Below, one piece after another: positions 1-10,624 of a stretch of DNA of 64,000 nucleotides. A program made the position numbers and the translations under genes. Position 1 is the stretch's first letter, and the number at the start of each line of letters is the position of its first letter. The notes under the pieces are model-generated. The model made no database searches. It saw only the letters and a list, made by a program, of their open reading frames with translations, and was not told the origin of the DNA. The stretch comes from Straminergon stramineum (taxonomy: Eukaryota > Streptophyta > Bryopsida > Hypnales > Calliergonaceae). The stretch is from assembly GCA_963920665.1 (NCBI GenBank), contig OY987264.1, forward strand, positions 27,818,906-27,882,905. Direction: 5' to 3'.

Positions 1-41
1 ACTTGATCCCGGCCACTGAATATTTTCTGTCGTCATTGCAG

Positions 42-3000
42 GACACTCAAAATCTGAGACGAGCACTTTTCAGTACCTTATCAGCTATGGAGGTAAGAAA
101 TGTGTAATTTGTCCCAAGTATCTTCTTTCGTTCTTATTTATTTACTGACCTGTTCTAAGTCTTTTAGGGTTAACCATGTCCATTATAGTCGTCGAATCTA
201 CTAAGATGCGCTATGACTTAAACCTAATATTGAGTTTTTTGAGGTTTCGTTATTGCATAGCAGTGACCCCTTTTACTCTAATTACTCAAGTTTAAAACAG
301 AATTCCGATTTGGAAGCTAATAGTTGATTATAGTAACATATTCTATTGTTCAAATATACTTGGTTTGTTCTGTTTACTGATACATTTTTTAAAGCTTTTT
401 TAAAAGATTTATTTCATCTCTTGTAGATATGGAAGTGGAAGCGAACACTTGTTTGGTCAATTGGTCAATTAGGGTTCATGCATTTGAGTTTAAAATCAAT
501 GACGGAGCCTAATTTTATGCAACTTTGGCTTGCAGCGAAACGCTTGGTCCTCAAAGGCTTTTCCCTCGACGGAGTCTCCATCAACTGGAACGGAATCTGC
601 GTTGCAAAACCCAAGCAATGGACAGAATGGTGCAGCAACGCCGTCTCAACCCAGCGTCGATGACTGGGAGATTGATATCAATCAGCTCAAATGCAACCAG
701 AAAGTGGCGAGTGGATCTTTTGGAGATTTGTAAGTGTCTTTGCCTCTTTACCCCCCAAACAACCAAGCCAAGCCCAAATGGAGCCCCTTTTTTTCTAGTT
801 GTATTGACTAGGTCTTGTGGGGACTTCTGTAGTCCCAATTTAATTAGTATTTTATTAACACATGCAATATTTGTCACCGACTCCGGTGATATATATTTTG
901 GCTCACCTGGTTTTGCATTTTGCACAATACGATCCACCGTATTGATTATTTCCAAACCTCGAATCATTTCTTGGTCCTCTACTGGATAACAAGATTGGTA
1001 GTAATTGTGGACCTGTTCTTGAGTTTCTTTATGCAGCTATGCTAGAATATAATTGTAGGGATCTGTAGATTCGGAATGTCCGACCTCGCGATTCCTGCAG
1101 CTTGCTACCAAATTTGCAAGTTTTGTTGACGAATTGGGCATATCGCAAGTCTTCATTCCCCAAAGTACCAGCATGGTCAAATTTGTTGAATGGCGGTGTT
1201 TCAGAGTGCCAGAACTGTGCCATTCAAATGTACAGAAGCTGTACTTACTGGGATTGACGTATTTACTGTACTAAGGTTCCGCATGGTAGTCTGGAAAAGT
1301 GCCTTAAATTGCTTGAAATTTCACCATTTTAACGTGTGTTGGAAAGTGATACTGAAATGGTCAGCTTCTGTGCAGGTCAGCTCTGACACTGCTTATTGTG
1401 TGTTGTGTGCGTCATTAGGTTCCGCGGCACTTACTGCGGCCAGGACGTGGCCATTAAGATCCTGAAGCCGGAGCGTTTGAACGAGAACCTGCAGCGCGAG
1501 TTCCAGCAGGAGGTGTTCATCATGCGCAAGGTGCGTCACAAGAACGTGGTGCAGTTCATCGGCGCGTGCACGATGGCGCCCAACTTGTGCATCATTACGG
1601 AGTACATGTCGGGCGGCAGCGTGTACGACTATTTGCGCAAGCAGAAGGCGCTGCTCAAGATGCCCGTGCTGCTGCGTGTGGCCATCGATGTATCCAAGGG
1701 CATGGACTACTTGCACCAGAACAAAATCATCCACCGAGACCTAAAGGCCGCCAACCTCCTACTGGACGAGAATGAGGTATAACACTGGCCACTGCTCCTG
1801 TGTTTCAGTAGGGAAAATAGGAGTGAATTTTAGGATAATTTCATGATTAGTGCCTCGCTCCAAGGATAACTCTTATGAGAGGAAATTATAATGACCAATG
1901 CCAAAAAAAACACTTGTTTTTGGTTGGTTTAATGTTGAATCTGAAATGAGGTATCTGCACTTAGAATTACCACTGCAGTGAATGCGACGTGTACATTTCA
2001 GGCGGCGATTCTGGGTGCACATGCCTGAAATGCTTCACTCTTAAGGATAACTCTAATGTGGGGGAATTTCTATGAATAATGCCATGGATAGGTGTTGGCA
2101 ACATTTTTTGGTGTGGTTCGATCATGAGCTCTGAAATAGTATGCATCGCTAATTGAATGCAATGTGAGAAAATTATAATGAAGAATACCTCAAATTGGTG
2201 TTGGCAGCATCTTTTTTTTTAAATGGTTCAATCACGAATCTGAAATACTGCTGCACTTTCAGGATGACTTTAACGAGAGGAAATTATCACCCAATTGAAC
2301 TTGATCATTTTTCTTTTGATACCTGTTTTGCGCTAGTTCATACTACATCTACAGTGAACTGAGAAAGTATGAGGAGGTGCTTATGTAAAATGTTTGTTGT
2401 TACTTCGAAATTGAGCCTTAGTTTCTAACATGAAATGATATTAGCTACATCTACAGTGCAGCTCCACGTGAAATGAGTTACGTAGTCCCTCGAGCCTTTT
2501 AGTTGCACTATGAAGGATAGAATAGAACCTCTTGTAGTGCAGTTTCTTGTTGGCTTTGGACGGAATGGGAAGAAGCCAAATTGCTTCTGCCATATTATGT
2601 TGAAGTGAGTGAGTGAGTGAGTTTGTGGAGAGCCTTATATATAGTGTTTGTTAGTACTTGAAGATTAAGCCCTAGTCACAAACTTCAGCCACCTCATATT
2701 TGAATCCCATTCGAAAATCGTACATGATCCCACAATTGGTTTGGACTATGTACTCACTTAGTATATTTTCACGCAAGGGATTCAATACGAGTTAGCTGCG
2801 AACATGAAGTGAGCGATATCTCCAGTGCACCTGTACTAAGAAATCAGTTGCAGTGCCTCTTGGAGCTTTGTAGCTGCACTATGAAAAGGGCAAAGCCTCT
2901 TGTAGTGTTACTGCTTGTTGATAGTTTTATTGATAATTGTCCACAAGGTCGTAGACTGTTTTGTGTGATGGAAGTGGTGAACTATGACAAGAACAAAACC

Positions 3001-4077
3001 TCTTGAAGTGTTGATGATTTTCCTGATTTTTTGTCCACAAATTGATTCTTTTGTGTGATGTAGGTGGTGAAGGTGGCGGACTTTGGGGTTGCAAGAGTGC
3101 AATCTCAGTCTGGTGTGATGACAGCGGAGACTGGCACTTACCGCTGGATGGCTCCTGAGATTATTGAGCACAAGCCATATGACAAGAAGGCTGATATGTT
3201 CAGCTTCGGGATCGTGTTGTGGGAGCTTTTGACTGGAAAGATTCCGTATGCAGACATGACTCCGCTTCAAGCTGCAGTGGGCGTTGTACAAAAGGTACTG
3301 CTTAAAAATAGTAATGCACATTCTTTAATCTTCACTGGACCGAATTGGAGGAAATCAATTGTTTCAACTCAAGTTTCATCTACAGTGAAGTGTGAAAGTT
3401 TGAGTAGGTTCTTATTTATGTACTGTACTGTACAGTGTTTGTTGCTGCCCATGCCTTTACCATGAAATAAGCTACATCTGCAATATGAAATAAGCATTAG
3501 ATCATCTTTTAGCGTTGTTGCCGCACTAAGGACACAGCCTTTCTTGGTGCAGCTGATACTTGTATTTAGTTATATTGGTGTACTTTGAGCTGAGGACGTT
3601 GAAGAGATGGTCTTCATATACTTACGTCCATGGTGTTGATATAATTGCTGATCGTGCTTTCTATTGCTGCAGGGTTTGCGACCGACTATCCCGAAGAATA
3701 TTCATCCCAAATTGGCTGATCTTCTTCAACGCTGTTGGAAAGTTGATCCTTCCGAGAGACCTGATTTCTCTGAAACAACCTTGATTCTACAAGAAATTCT
3801 GAAAGAGGTATTAATCTGTCGTGCATCTTGTTAAAAAGTGCAAATCATGGCTTCTAAGGGCTTATGAAAAGGACGAGAAGGGTAAAGTGTTTGAATCCTC
3901 TTTTTAACTAGCCAAGGAGATATTGACACTGGACTTGCATTGTGTGGGCATACATGCTGTGACACTTACGCTTCCATTTTGCAGGTGAAAGAAGATTTGG
4001 ACAATGAGAGCAAGCATCCCAAGGATAAGAAGGTCGGTGGATTGTTCTCCTCGTTCAAGCGTTCGACAGTTAGATAG
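42..4077 (+). CDS. STY8/17/46-like Raf-family protein kinase, 3' part (5' end outside window)
   Basis: Six exons can be joined with GT-AG junctions and continuous frame: 42-92, 536-729, 1419-1776, 3064-3294, 3673-3807 and 3985-4077 (stop TAG 4075-4077), giving 353 residues here. A linker with DDWEID (about residue 59) leads into the kinase domain: glycine loop ASGSFG (75-80), VAIK lysine at 95, HRDLKAAN (187-194, catalytic Asp 189), DFG (207-209) and [10 protein letters not shown] (224-233). The tail is lysine/serine rich. The HRDLKAAN plus GTYRWMAPE combination is typical of plant Raf-like MAPKKKs, and the order of the WEID linker and kinase matches Arabidopsis STY8/STY17/STY46. Those are ACT-domain kinases known to phosphorylate chloroplast transit peptides in the cytosol. 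The ACT domain would lie upstream of position 1. All catalytic residues are present, so the kinase should be active. Exon 3 is notably GC-rich compared with the introns. The family call is firm; the exact paralogue is not. Confidence 0.92.
1861..2310. repeat. Degenerate tandem repeats inside kinase intron 3
   Basis: About four diverged units begin near 1861, 2041, 2161 and 2261. Each carries a version of AAGGATAACTCTAATG followed by a purine-rich GAGGAAATTATAATGA stretch and, in three units, a TGTTGG/GGTTCAATC segment. They lie between exons 3 and 4 and have no coding potential. Confidence 0.55.
2346..2405. repeat. Intron repeat shared by introns 3 and 4, copy 1
   Basis: The segment begins CATCTACAGTGAACTGAGA and ends TGTTTGTTGTTAC. 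A close relative lies in the next intron at 3377-3445, in the same orientation, with the same order of sub-motifs (CTTATxTA, TGTTTGTTG). A weaker third trace is near 2630-2660. Duplication of intronic sequence within one gene is the simplest reading. Confidence 0.5.
3377..3445. repeat. Intron repeat shared by introns 3 and 4, copy 2
   Basis: Second copy of the 2346-2405 repeat, starting CATCTACAGTGAAGTGTGA, about 80 bases downstream of the exon 4 donor. It contains an extra TACTGTACTGTACAG stretch not present in copy 1. Confidence 0.5.
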
Positions 4078-4530
4078 CAATTTTGATAGTTGCCTAGATT
4101 TTATTGGTTTGGAGAGAGCATCTTTGTCAACGAGGCAGATGAGGTGAACAAAATTCTGTGTTCACCTACTTAATTAGATTTGACAGCGGAATTCATTTGA
4201 AGCGACTTCATTGCATACTTTGCCTGCACATACTTGTATTGGGTTTTTATATCCGGGCAGACATCTAAGCGCGTGTAAAATGTAAATGTGTGACAATCTC
4301 AAACTGGCTGCAGACTATGCTCTATGGGCATCATGATGTTAACCCTCCCTAATTCAAATCTTTGTAATTGTTTATTCCTCATATATCTCAAGATAAACTT
4401 ACAAATCTTGCCACAAGACAACCTCCTCGTGAGAAGTTGTAAACACTGTTGAGGGAAGTTGTACGCGGTGCATTTAGTAGCCCGTTTGCGTCATGAAATT
4501 TTGCAGTATTTTGAAAGGGCAAAGCTCAGA
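4078..4530 (+). other. Kinase 3' UTR and downstream flank
   Basis: No ORF or repeat was recognised. The stretch follows the kinase stop codon, is moderately AT-rich and presumably contains the 3' UTR and poly(A) site, although no canonical AATAAA stands out. It ends at the ACTGAG target duplication of the next element. Confidence 0.4.
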
Positions 4531-5124
4531 ACTGAGGCCGGGTTTATACTAGACCTGGGGCCGTATGGAAGGTTGGCCGGATTTGCCTTCAATCTGGCCC
4601 AAGTTTTTCCATCCGGACCCACTTAATGTAAAGTCTTTGGGCTGGATTTTAGGGCCCAATTTCCAACTCATTTGCTCTTGGATTTTTTCAATGCACATTT
4701 AAAAAAATGCAAAAATATTCATATTTATGATACTTTTCTCTTCTTATCTTCTCTATTTAAAAAAATGGTTATTTATTTATTTATATTTTTCTCCTTTCTC
4801 TTCCTATTTAATCAATTTCAAAAATAGAAAAAAGTGTGTATTTCCACTTTTCTTTAACCTTCTTCATTCTCTTCCTATTTTTTCTATTTGGAAAAAAAAA
4901 GGAGTTTTTTTTACTTCTTTTGAACCTTTCTGTTTCACTTGATGTTGAAACTAGAGTTGATGTTGAAACTACAATCGAAGCCCTAGAATGGTTGTCATTT
5001 ATTTTTGTGAGGATTTCAAGAATTTCAAGAAATAATTAATTTTGGTCTTGTCACTATAGGGGTTTGAAAGTAATCATACAACAAAATACAAAATTCTAGA
5101 AAACATCTCTTTTCTATGTCTTTT

Positions 5125-5352
5125 TTAACCCAGTAAGGACGCTACTGACCAGAGTGGTCAGATGGATGACAGAGAACTCTCACATGTGAGACAAAGTGCC
5201 ATTGTTCATCCTTGGAATTTTGTGCAAAAGAGGGGAGGTGATGCATAGTAGTATGACCTCCAATGATTACTTTCGGGTTTTTTAAAGTAAATAATTCATA
5301 TTGTTTCAAAAAGAAGATTTCCACAATGACTAGCCCGTCCTTATAGGGTTAA
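5125..5352. mobile_element. TTAA miniature element, short class (228 bp)
   Basis: Starts TTAACCCAGTAAGGACG and ends CGTCCTTATAGGGTTAA, an inverted pair with a TTAA at each edge. The internal sequence (CATCCTTGGAATT, then a GTTTCAAAA...TTTCCACA block) is shared with the elements at 19092, 42471 and 10067. No ORF belongs to it. It lies 22 bp from the next TTAA element. Confidence 0.7.
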
Positions 5353-5374
5353 ATCTATATTTTCAATTTTATTT

Positions 5375-6306
5375 TTAACCCCTAAACGCCCAAATTGCGT
5401 TTTTTTGGCAACATAGCGATTTCAGGCAGCTCACTACCAATGGAGTTTTTCTTACTATTCTTTGAAATTCACACAACATGTGTCCGAGGAGTATCTTTAA
5501 GGCCCAATAATTTTCATAACTTTTGACTTCATGGTTAAAAAGTTATTGCATGATATGTAATTTTCATTGATCTTTGGGCAACCCAAAAATTTCTTAAAAA
5601 AACACTTTTTTAAGAAATAAAAATCTGAAATTGGTTTTCTAGATTTATATGTATATGGAAAGCTTTGAATTATTCCATTTTGATTTATGAGATGAAAGTT
5701 ATGAGGCGTTTTAGTTTGCGGGAAGTTTCGGATTCTCTACTCTAAAATAAACTTTGAAGTCCTTTATTTCACTCAATTTTCAATATTTTTTGAAAAAAAT
5801 AAAATTATAGGGTGTGAATTGTTTATCAAAACATTACAACCATTGGAATTGGAATTTTTCAATTCCATAACAAAATTCTTCACAATTTAGTATTTTGAAT
5901 CATTCTCTACTTCTTTGCACTTACTTTCTTTTTCCTATATGTTGTACAATTTCAAATGATTTGAATTTTTTCAAGCACGTAGCCAACTTTCTTTGAAGAA
6001 TGAATCCAAAGAGTAACCACCATTTTGGAATTTTTTCATACAAATGTGGCCTTGTGAAGTGCAGCTGCCCGTTTATTGACAGGGCCAAAAAAAGGATTTT
6101 TGCTAATTCAAATGCTAATATCTTACAATCTATACGGTGGAAAATTCTTAAATTTTTTCCACATCTTCTCAAATAAGTTTAGTACAAGATCTTACGGTTG
6201 CATGTGTCCAAAAATGTTTTTTTTCCTAAAATTTGGTACTTGTTCTAGAAATGACAGTTTTGGAGCGTTTTTGGTGATAACATAGTTGAAAACATTTAGG
6301 GGTTAA
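5375..6306 (+). mobile_element. TTAA element, class L1 (932 bp)
   Basis: Begins TTAACCCCTAAACGCCC and ends ACATTTAGGGGTTAA. The interior is AT-rich and noncoding. Along its length it matches the reverse complement of 6541-7477 and the element at 38255-39188. Shared blocks include a CATAACTTTTGACT segment near the left end and ATGACAGTTTTGGAGCGTTT near the right end. TTAA edges with CCC ends are the hallmark of piggyBac-type elements; Kolobok also uses TTAA. Confidence 0.75.
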
Positions 6307-6540
6307 CAAAGTATGAAATTTTTTATTATGAGAACTTGAATGAATTCAATGATAAATGTAAATTACATTTTACCATACATGTTATTTCTAGTACTGTAAT
6401 CTTTCTTAATTGTATTCTTTTTTCAAGTATTTGTCGTTAGAATTGGCAATTGAATTGAAAAAATTAACTAAGGAGCTAAATTAACTATAAAAGCTAATCA
6501 ACCAAGGAGCTAAAATTTCCTTTAGTAATCTAAAAGGTCT

Positions 6541-7477
6541 TCAATCCCTAAAGGACTATGACTATGGTTTCACCAAAAACACTCCAAAACTGCCATTTCT
6601 AAGACAAGCACCAAATTTTAGAAAAAAATAAATTTTTGGACACAAATAAGCATAGGATCTTGTAGTACTCTAGTTTGAGAAAATGTGGAAAAAACTTCAG
6701 AAATTTTCATCATATAGATTGCAAGATATTAGCATTTGAAGTGACAAAAATCCTATTTTTGGCCTAGGAAAAAATTATGCAGCTGCACTTCACAAGATCA
6801 CATTTGTATGAAAAAGTGTCCAAAGTAGTGGTGTTTCTTTGGATTCATTCTTCAAGGCCAATTGGGTACATGCTTGAAAAACTTTAGATCATTTGGAATT
6901 GAACAACATATACGAAAAAAATAGTAATTAGAAAAAAAAATGGAGAGTGATTCAAAACACTAAATTGTTAAGAATTTAATTACGGAATTGAAAATTGCCA
7001 ATCCCAATGATTAAAATGTTGTAATAAACAATCTAACATCTTCCAATTATATTTTTTTCAAATAATCTTGAAAATTGAGTAAAATACAGGACTTCAAAGT
7101 TTATTTTAGAGTAGAGAATCCAAAATTGCCCACAATCTAAAACTCCTTGTAACTTTTGACTCCTTGATCAAAATGGAATGACTTAAAGCTTTCTATGTGT
7201 ATATAACTATAGATAACCAATTTCAAAATTTTGTTTATGAAAAAAGTGATTGTTTTTAATCTGCCCACTTTGCCCATTTATGAAAATAAGTAACATATTA
7301 GGCCATAACTTTTGACTCATATTTCCAAATGTCATGAAATTTTTGCATATGAAAGATATTCCTCATCTCCACCTTCTCTATGAATTTCAGCATAAAATAT
7401 GCAAATCTCCACTCACATGTACTTGCCCAAAATTTCTATGTTGCCAAAAAATGCATGCCGATCCTTTTAGGGGTTAA
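6541..7477 (-). mobile_element. TTAA element, class L1, inverted copy (937 bp)
   Basis: An inverted relative of 5375-6306. The left edge has decayed (TCAATCCCTAAAGGAC in place of TTAACCC), while the right edge is intact (CCTTTTAGGGGTTAA, TTAA at 7474-7477). With the previous element it forms an imperfect inverted repeat separated by 234 bp. Confidence 0.7.
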
Positions 7478-7665
7478 TATACCAATAAAAAAATATAGTA
7501 GAACTATTAGGTTATTGTATGAGGTTTTCTTAATAATATTTATAAAAAACAATAATTTAAATTAGAGTATCACATGTCAGTCATAGCAAATAAACATGTC
7601 AATTAGAACAAATATCTTAAACATCTCATGTTAGCATTGCAATTGAACATAACATTAAGCATGTA

Positions 7666-8243
7666 TTAACCCCTAAGCACTCCGACGTCCATTTTCTGGA
7701 CGATGAACAGATTGAAACTAGAGTTTCATCCTTGTAACTACTTGGATGAAAGTTATTTTAATTCGTGGAGATACGTTACAAAGTTGTTGTTCTATCTAAG
7801 GGTTGGATTTGATGTTACTAGAATAAATATTTTTCTAAAATTACGGATGTGCAAGTATGTCAAGTGGTCAAACTACATTGACTTTAGTTCAAAACTAGAT
7901 TTGTTGAAATGAGGTCATAGATTTAAAGAACACAAAAATTTCAAAAAATTACCATGTGAAGAGAATCTCATTTCAAATCCATTACGACAAATTTTACTGA
8001 AAAAATGATAATATTTTACTTGTAATTGAATTTTGAAGGAATTTTGGAATTTTTGTTTCAAAATTTATAAAAAAAAGATTGATGATAGCATTGGTAAATT
8101 TGACCGTATAGATGAAATCTACAAATCAAAATCTACAATGATTCTTTGTATATCAATTCCAAAATATGCTTCCAAATAGCACTTTACAATGATTTTTCTA
8201 AAATCGTCAATTTTGGAGATGAATTTGGATGTTTAGGGGTTAA
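7666..8243 (+). mobile_element. TTAA element, class M (578 bp)
   Basis: Starts TTAACCCCTAAGCACTCCG and ends GGATGTTTAGGGGTTAA. A second copy with the same order of internal blocks lies at 54413. The first 60 bases (GACGATGAACAGATTGAAAC region) also match the end of the 60432-60650 element. Noncoding. Confidence 0.7.
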
Positions 8244-8570
8244 ATAAACATTAAATGAACATGAAGCTAATAACTGACAAGCTTCTTCGACTCAACCCCA
8301 ATGATCCCAAAAATCCAACAACACAAATGGATGGGAGGAAGTTTTTTGATATCACATGTAATGAACATGTATTAGAAAATAAAATAAAAGACTTTGCATT
8401 GGTAGATGGTGGAGATTTGTACAATCCAACGGAGGAGCCCAATCCAGCCCCAATCCGGCCCTAGATGGGAGTTCGGGCCACCCAAAACCTCGTCCTAATT
8501 GCTCCCTTGGGGCCGGATGGTTTAACGCCAAAACCATGTCACCTAAGGCGACACATAGGAGGGTCATTGC

Positions 8571-9637
8571 AAGAAACACATGCTTGTTTCTCGTCACAAT
8601 TAGAGTGACTCTCTTGTCATCCACTATAACTTATGACTTTTAAACCCAATGCCAAAAATGAAAAATTCATTTCTAGTTAACTTGATTGTCATCATATTTC
8701 TTATTTTTTAGAATTTTTTTAAAAATATTTTATATTTAAATGTCAATTTCATTAATATATCACACTTCAAGTTTAGGGTTTTTTAATACTAAATACTAGT
8801 TCAAATTAATGATTTTTGGTTGAAATTTTTGTGGTATATTCCTACAGTAGGTAAACATGTGCCTACCAAAGGGAATCTAAAAAAACATTATTTTATGTCC
8901 TCCACGTTTGTGCAAAGAGGCCTCCCTTGCGCGTGCATTTGTAAACATTTGAAATGGTTTTGACCTTAGTTTTAAAATCAAATCTCATCACTGTGAAGTC
9001 TTTTCCAATGGCCAATTTTTAGTTTTTTTAAAAATTTATTTTCCTATTTTCTACAAATTAAAATGTCCCAATTGTATTTACTGGGACAACTTTTTGGACA
9101 TAGAATTGTGGTGAAGAAAATTCAATTGGGACATTTTAATTTGTAGAAAATAGGGAAATAAATTTTCAAAAAAACTAAAAATTTGACATTGAAAAAGACT
9201 TCATGGTGATGAGATTTGGTTTAAAAAATGAGGTAAAGAAGATTTCTAATGTTTATAAGTGCACTCATAAGGGAGGCCTCTTTGCGCAAACATGAAGGAC
9301 ATAAAATAATGTTTTTTTTATGCCCTTTAGTTGGGACATGTCTACCTACTATAGAAATATACCACAGAAATTTTAGCAAAAAATCTTTAACTTGAACCAT
9401 TATTTAGTATAAAAAAACCCTAAACCTTAAAGTGTGACATATTATTGAAATTGATTTTCAAATATAAAATATATATTTTTTTAATTTTGAAAAATAATGG
9501 TTACAATAGAAATCAAGAATTCTATGACAACTTTTTTTGGTTTGGGCATTGGGTTCATAAATCAAAATTATAGCTTTGAATACAAACGGTTTTTTCAAAA
9601 CGCTACAGAAAACGGCAAGTATTTCTTGCAATGACCC
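8571..9637. repeat. Long fold-back element (1067 bp) with GGGTCATTGCAAGAAA ends
   Basis: The two halves are inverted copies meeting near 9090. Arms about 8700-9070 and 9110-9490 pair closely (for example the GGGACATTTTAATTTGTAG block at the centre and the GAGGCCTC blocks). The extreme ends are GGGTCATTGCAAGAAA and its inverse. The ends resemble those of the elements at 21559 and 49796. There is no credible ORF. A read-through transcript would fold into a long hairpin. Confidence 0.65.
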
Positions 9638-9921
9638 AGGATGAGTTGTAGTTTCGGCCGGACCCAAGTATAAAGCCCTTGGGCCGGATTTGAAGAAAAT
9701 GAGGGACCCTATTGGTTCAAACTTGGAGAGTTCCGGACGGCCTTCAATTCGGCCCCAAGTATAAACCGGCACTGAGTTTAGCCTTGGAATGAGTTTAGTC
9801 CTAGAAGGACACCATTAAAGACACTAGTCACACTACCAATCAATGATAGGTACTCATTCAAAAATCATTCAATTTTTGGACCAATAGGTGCATTCTTTGT
9901 TTCTACATGTTTTTCTATGAT

Positions 9922-10070
9922 TTAACCTTGTGAGGACGTTGTGGACCAAAATGGTCTAATGGATGACTTCACTCTTGTTGTAGAAAAAGAGAATGCACCT
10001 ATTGGTCCAATAATCAAAGAATTTTGGACACTACCTTGGTCATGGGGGGGCTGCGTTCTTACAAGGTTAA
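9922..10070. mobile_element. TTAA miniature element, very short class (149 bp)
   Basis: Edges are TTAACCTTGTGAGGACG and CGTTCTTACAAGGTTAA. Internal blocks GATGGATGACTT and AATGCACCTATTGGTCC are shared with 10295-10439. Its right TTAA is also the left TTAA of the next element. An inverted fragment of the same sequence lies just upstream, around 9850-9920. Confidence 0.6.
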
Positions 10071-10298
10071 CCCTAGAACATTAGGTGGTCATTGTGGAAA
10101 TCATCCTCTTTGGTACCGTGTGAGTCATTTGCTTAAAAAACAACCAAGGGCATTCATTGGAGGTTAAAGTATTCAAGACCTCTTGTTTTTACATAGAATT
10201 CCAAGGATGAAAATTTTCACTTTTATCTTACAAAGACATAGAAGGATTCTTTGTCCAATAGATGACACTTCTAGACTATTGTGTTGTTTCAAGGTTAA
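10067..10298. mobile_element. TTAA miniature element, short class (232 bp)
   Basis: Starts TTAACCCTAGAACATTAGG and ends TTTCAAGGTTAA. The interior (GTGGAAATCATCCTCTTTGG, then CATTGGAGGT) corresponds to the 42471 element. It shares TTAA with both neighbours. Confidence 0.6.
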
Positions 10299-10439
10299 AC
10301 TTAAAATGTTTCAGAGGCCAAAAAGTAGTCGATGGATGACTTTCTAAATTATTGTAGAAATAAAGAATGCACCTATTGGTCCATCATTTTTTGCAAAGTG
10401 CTATGGTGATAGGTCTTGTCGTTTGGGGGTCCACCTTAA
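10295..10439. mobile_element. TTAA miniature element, very short class (145 bp)
   Basis: Related to 9922-10070 through the GATGGATGACTTTCTAAA and AATGCACCTATTGGTCC blocks. The edges are more decayed (TTAAACTTAAAATG; CCACCTTAA). It shares a TTAA with the element on each side. Confidence 0.5.
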
Positions 10440-10624
10440 CAAGACTAGACGTGATACCAAGGTACTTAGCCAAAAAAGTTTTGCTTTATTGACCATTTGG
10501 TCTATTCTTCACTTCTATTTGACATCCAATGAGTGCTCTAACTTGGTGTTTTTGTAAGCAAATGATTCACACTGTACCATAAAGGATGATTTCCACGATG
10601 GGCAGACCGATGTTCCAGGGTTAT
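10436..10624. mobile_element. TTAA miniature element, decayed short class (about 189 bp)
   Basis: Last member of the 9922-10624 chain. It begins TTAACAAGACTAGACG and ends GATGTTCCAGGGTTAT, a degenerate right edge. The internal ATCCAATGAGTG and GATTTCCACGATGGG blocks match the 5125 element in direct orientation. Confidence 0.45.

Larger units (their letters stand above)
4537..9770. mobile_element. Composite TIR transposon, 5.2 kb, flanked by ACTGAG repeats
   Basis: The left end reads GCCGGGTTTATACT and the right end, reverse-complemented, GCCGGTTTATACTTGGGG. Both are followed by GGCC/CCGG-rich subterminal sequence such as GGCCCAAG. The hexamer ACTGAG directly abuts both ends (4531-4536 and 9771-9776), as a target-site duplication would. 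The interior has no transposase; it is packed with TTAA elements (5125-8243) and a fold-back element (8571-9637). A further copy of the subterminal CCGGCC sequence lies at about 8430-8520, so two related elements may be merged. A 6-bp duplication does not fit hAT (8 bp), Mutator (9-11 bp) or CACTA/Harbinger (3 bp) cleanly, so the superfamily is open. Confidence 0.6.

Noticed and set aside
1393..1734. Minus-strand frame of 113 codons
   Set aside because: It is antisense to the GC-rich exon 3 of the kinase gene.
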